64,000 nucleotides of DNA from Pseudomarimonas salicorniae (GTDB taxonomy: Bacteria > Pseudomonadota > Gammaproteobacteria > Xanthomonadales > Xanthomonadaceae). The notes beneath the pieces were generated by a model, which worked only from the letters and a program-made list of their open reading frames with translations, ran no database searches and was not told the origin of the DNA. The position numbers and the translations under genes were made by a program. How positions within the stretch are numbered: the first letter of the stretch is position 1; each line of letters starts with the position of its first letter. The stretch covers positions 62,001 through 126,000 of the forward strand of contig NZ_JALNMH010000014.1 of NCBI RefSeq assembly GCF_023156535.1. Reading direction: 5' to 3'. Below are positions 63,681-64,000 of this stretch, piece by piece.

Positions 63681-64000
63681 ATGCGGCTGACCACCATCAA
63701 GCTGGCCGGGTTCAAGTCCTTCGTCGACCCGACCACGCTGCACCTGCCGACCAACATGACCGGCGTGGTCGGCCCCAACGGCTGCGGCAAGTCGAACATC
63801 ATCGACGCCGTGCGCTGGGTGATGGGCGAAAGCTCGGCCTCGCGCCTGCGCGGTGACAGCCTCACCGACGTCATCTTCTCCGGCTCGTCCGCGCGCAAGC
63901 CGGTCGGCCAGGCGACGGTCGAACTGATCTTCGACAACAGCGACGGGACGGTCAGCGGCGAGTTCGCCCGCTTCAACGAGATCTCGGTGAAGCGCCTGGT
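63681..64000 (+). CDS. smc: Chromosome segregation ATPase Smc (partial, 5' end only)
   Basis: About 106 N-terminal codons are visible: [20 protein letters not shown], then the Walker A motif [20 protein letters not shown] and SDVIFSGS-like [15 protein letters not shown]. Smc is the ATPase of the bacterial condensin. The ATG 63681 fits family starts. Its partners ScpA and ScpB are encoded 2.3-4.2 kb to the left on the other strand. Confidence 0.96.
   Translation, partial: MRLTTIKLAGFKSFVDPTTLHLPTNMTGVVGPNGCGKSNIIDAVRWVMGESSASRLRGDSLTDVIFSGSSARKPVGQATVELIFDNSDGTVSGEFARFNEISVKRL

Overview
The window is chromosomal DNA of a GC-rich, flagellated Gram-negative bacterium. The gene content (complete System I cytochrome c maturation, LptE, RpoN- and FliA-type flagellar promoters, PpsA/PpsR, the leuS-lptE-holA-nadD-rsfS-rlmH block, CorA, YciI/BolA/Smc) points to Gammaproteobacteria. 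The MetX variant, the Reg_prop sensor kinase, the secreted subtilases and the dense REP-like repeats fit the Xanthomonadales/Lysobacterales best. I cannot name a genus from sequence alone.

Region 1 (1-20050) is a flagellar cluster: fliD (cut by the left edge), flaG and fliC, then a secreted subtilase, then flgL-K-J-I-H-G-F-E-D-C-B and cheV, all leftward. flgA, flgM and flgN run rightward. Its control can be read directly: three RpoN (sigma-54) promoters (before flgB, before flgF, before flgA) and two FliA (sigma-28) promoters (before fliC and before flgM). This matches a hierarchy of basal body and hook first, filament last, with FlgM holding FliA in check. flgI carries a tandem 54-bp repeat at its 5' end.

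Region 2 (20130-25852) holds a DadA-like FAD oxidoreductase, an N-formylglutamate deformylase-like enzyme, a 251-bp element with terminal inverted repeats, a DUF4139 protein, an intergenic repeat nest and a CapV-like patatin phospholipase with no recognisable partner genes. Region 3 (25986-35344) is the housekeeping block leuS-lptE-holA-nadD-[sensor kinase]-rsfS-rlmH; the large Reg_prop histidine kinase interrupts the usual nadD-rsfS adjacency. Region 4 (35397-43193) has ppsA and its divergent regulator ppsR, a DUF1249 gene, tRNA-Ala and tRNA-Glu, a periplasmic solute-binding protein, tRNA-Leu and corA.

Region 5 (42075-50078) is one leftward operon, ccmABCDEFGHI followed by a MetX-type acyltransferase, with almost every junction a 1-4 base overlap. 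Region 6 (50190-57149) has a second, very large subtilase, an aminotransferase/omega-amidase pair (2-oxo acid/methionine salvage type) and a CsgG/HfaB-like protein. Region 7 (57150-58042) is an 0.9-kb nest of REP-like repeats. Region 8 (58043-64000) has scpA-scpB-rluB leftward, a YciO-family gene, and yciI-bolA-parvulin-smc rightward, with smc cut by the right edge; all three condensin subunits therefore lie within 4.5 kb. Three intergenic repeat families recur across the window and are described individually. No prophage, insertion sequence with a transposase, CRISPR array or rRNA was seen.
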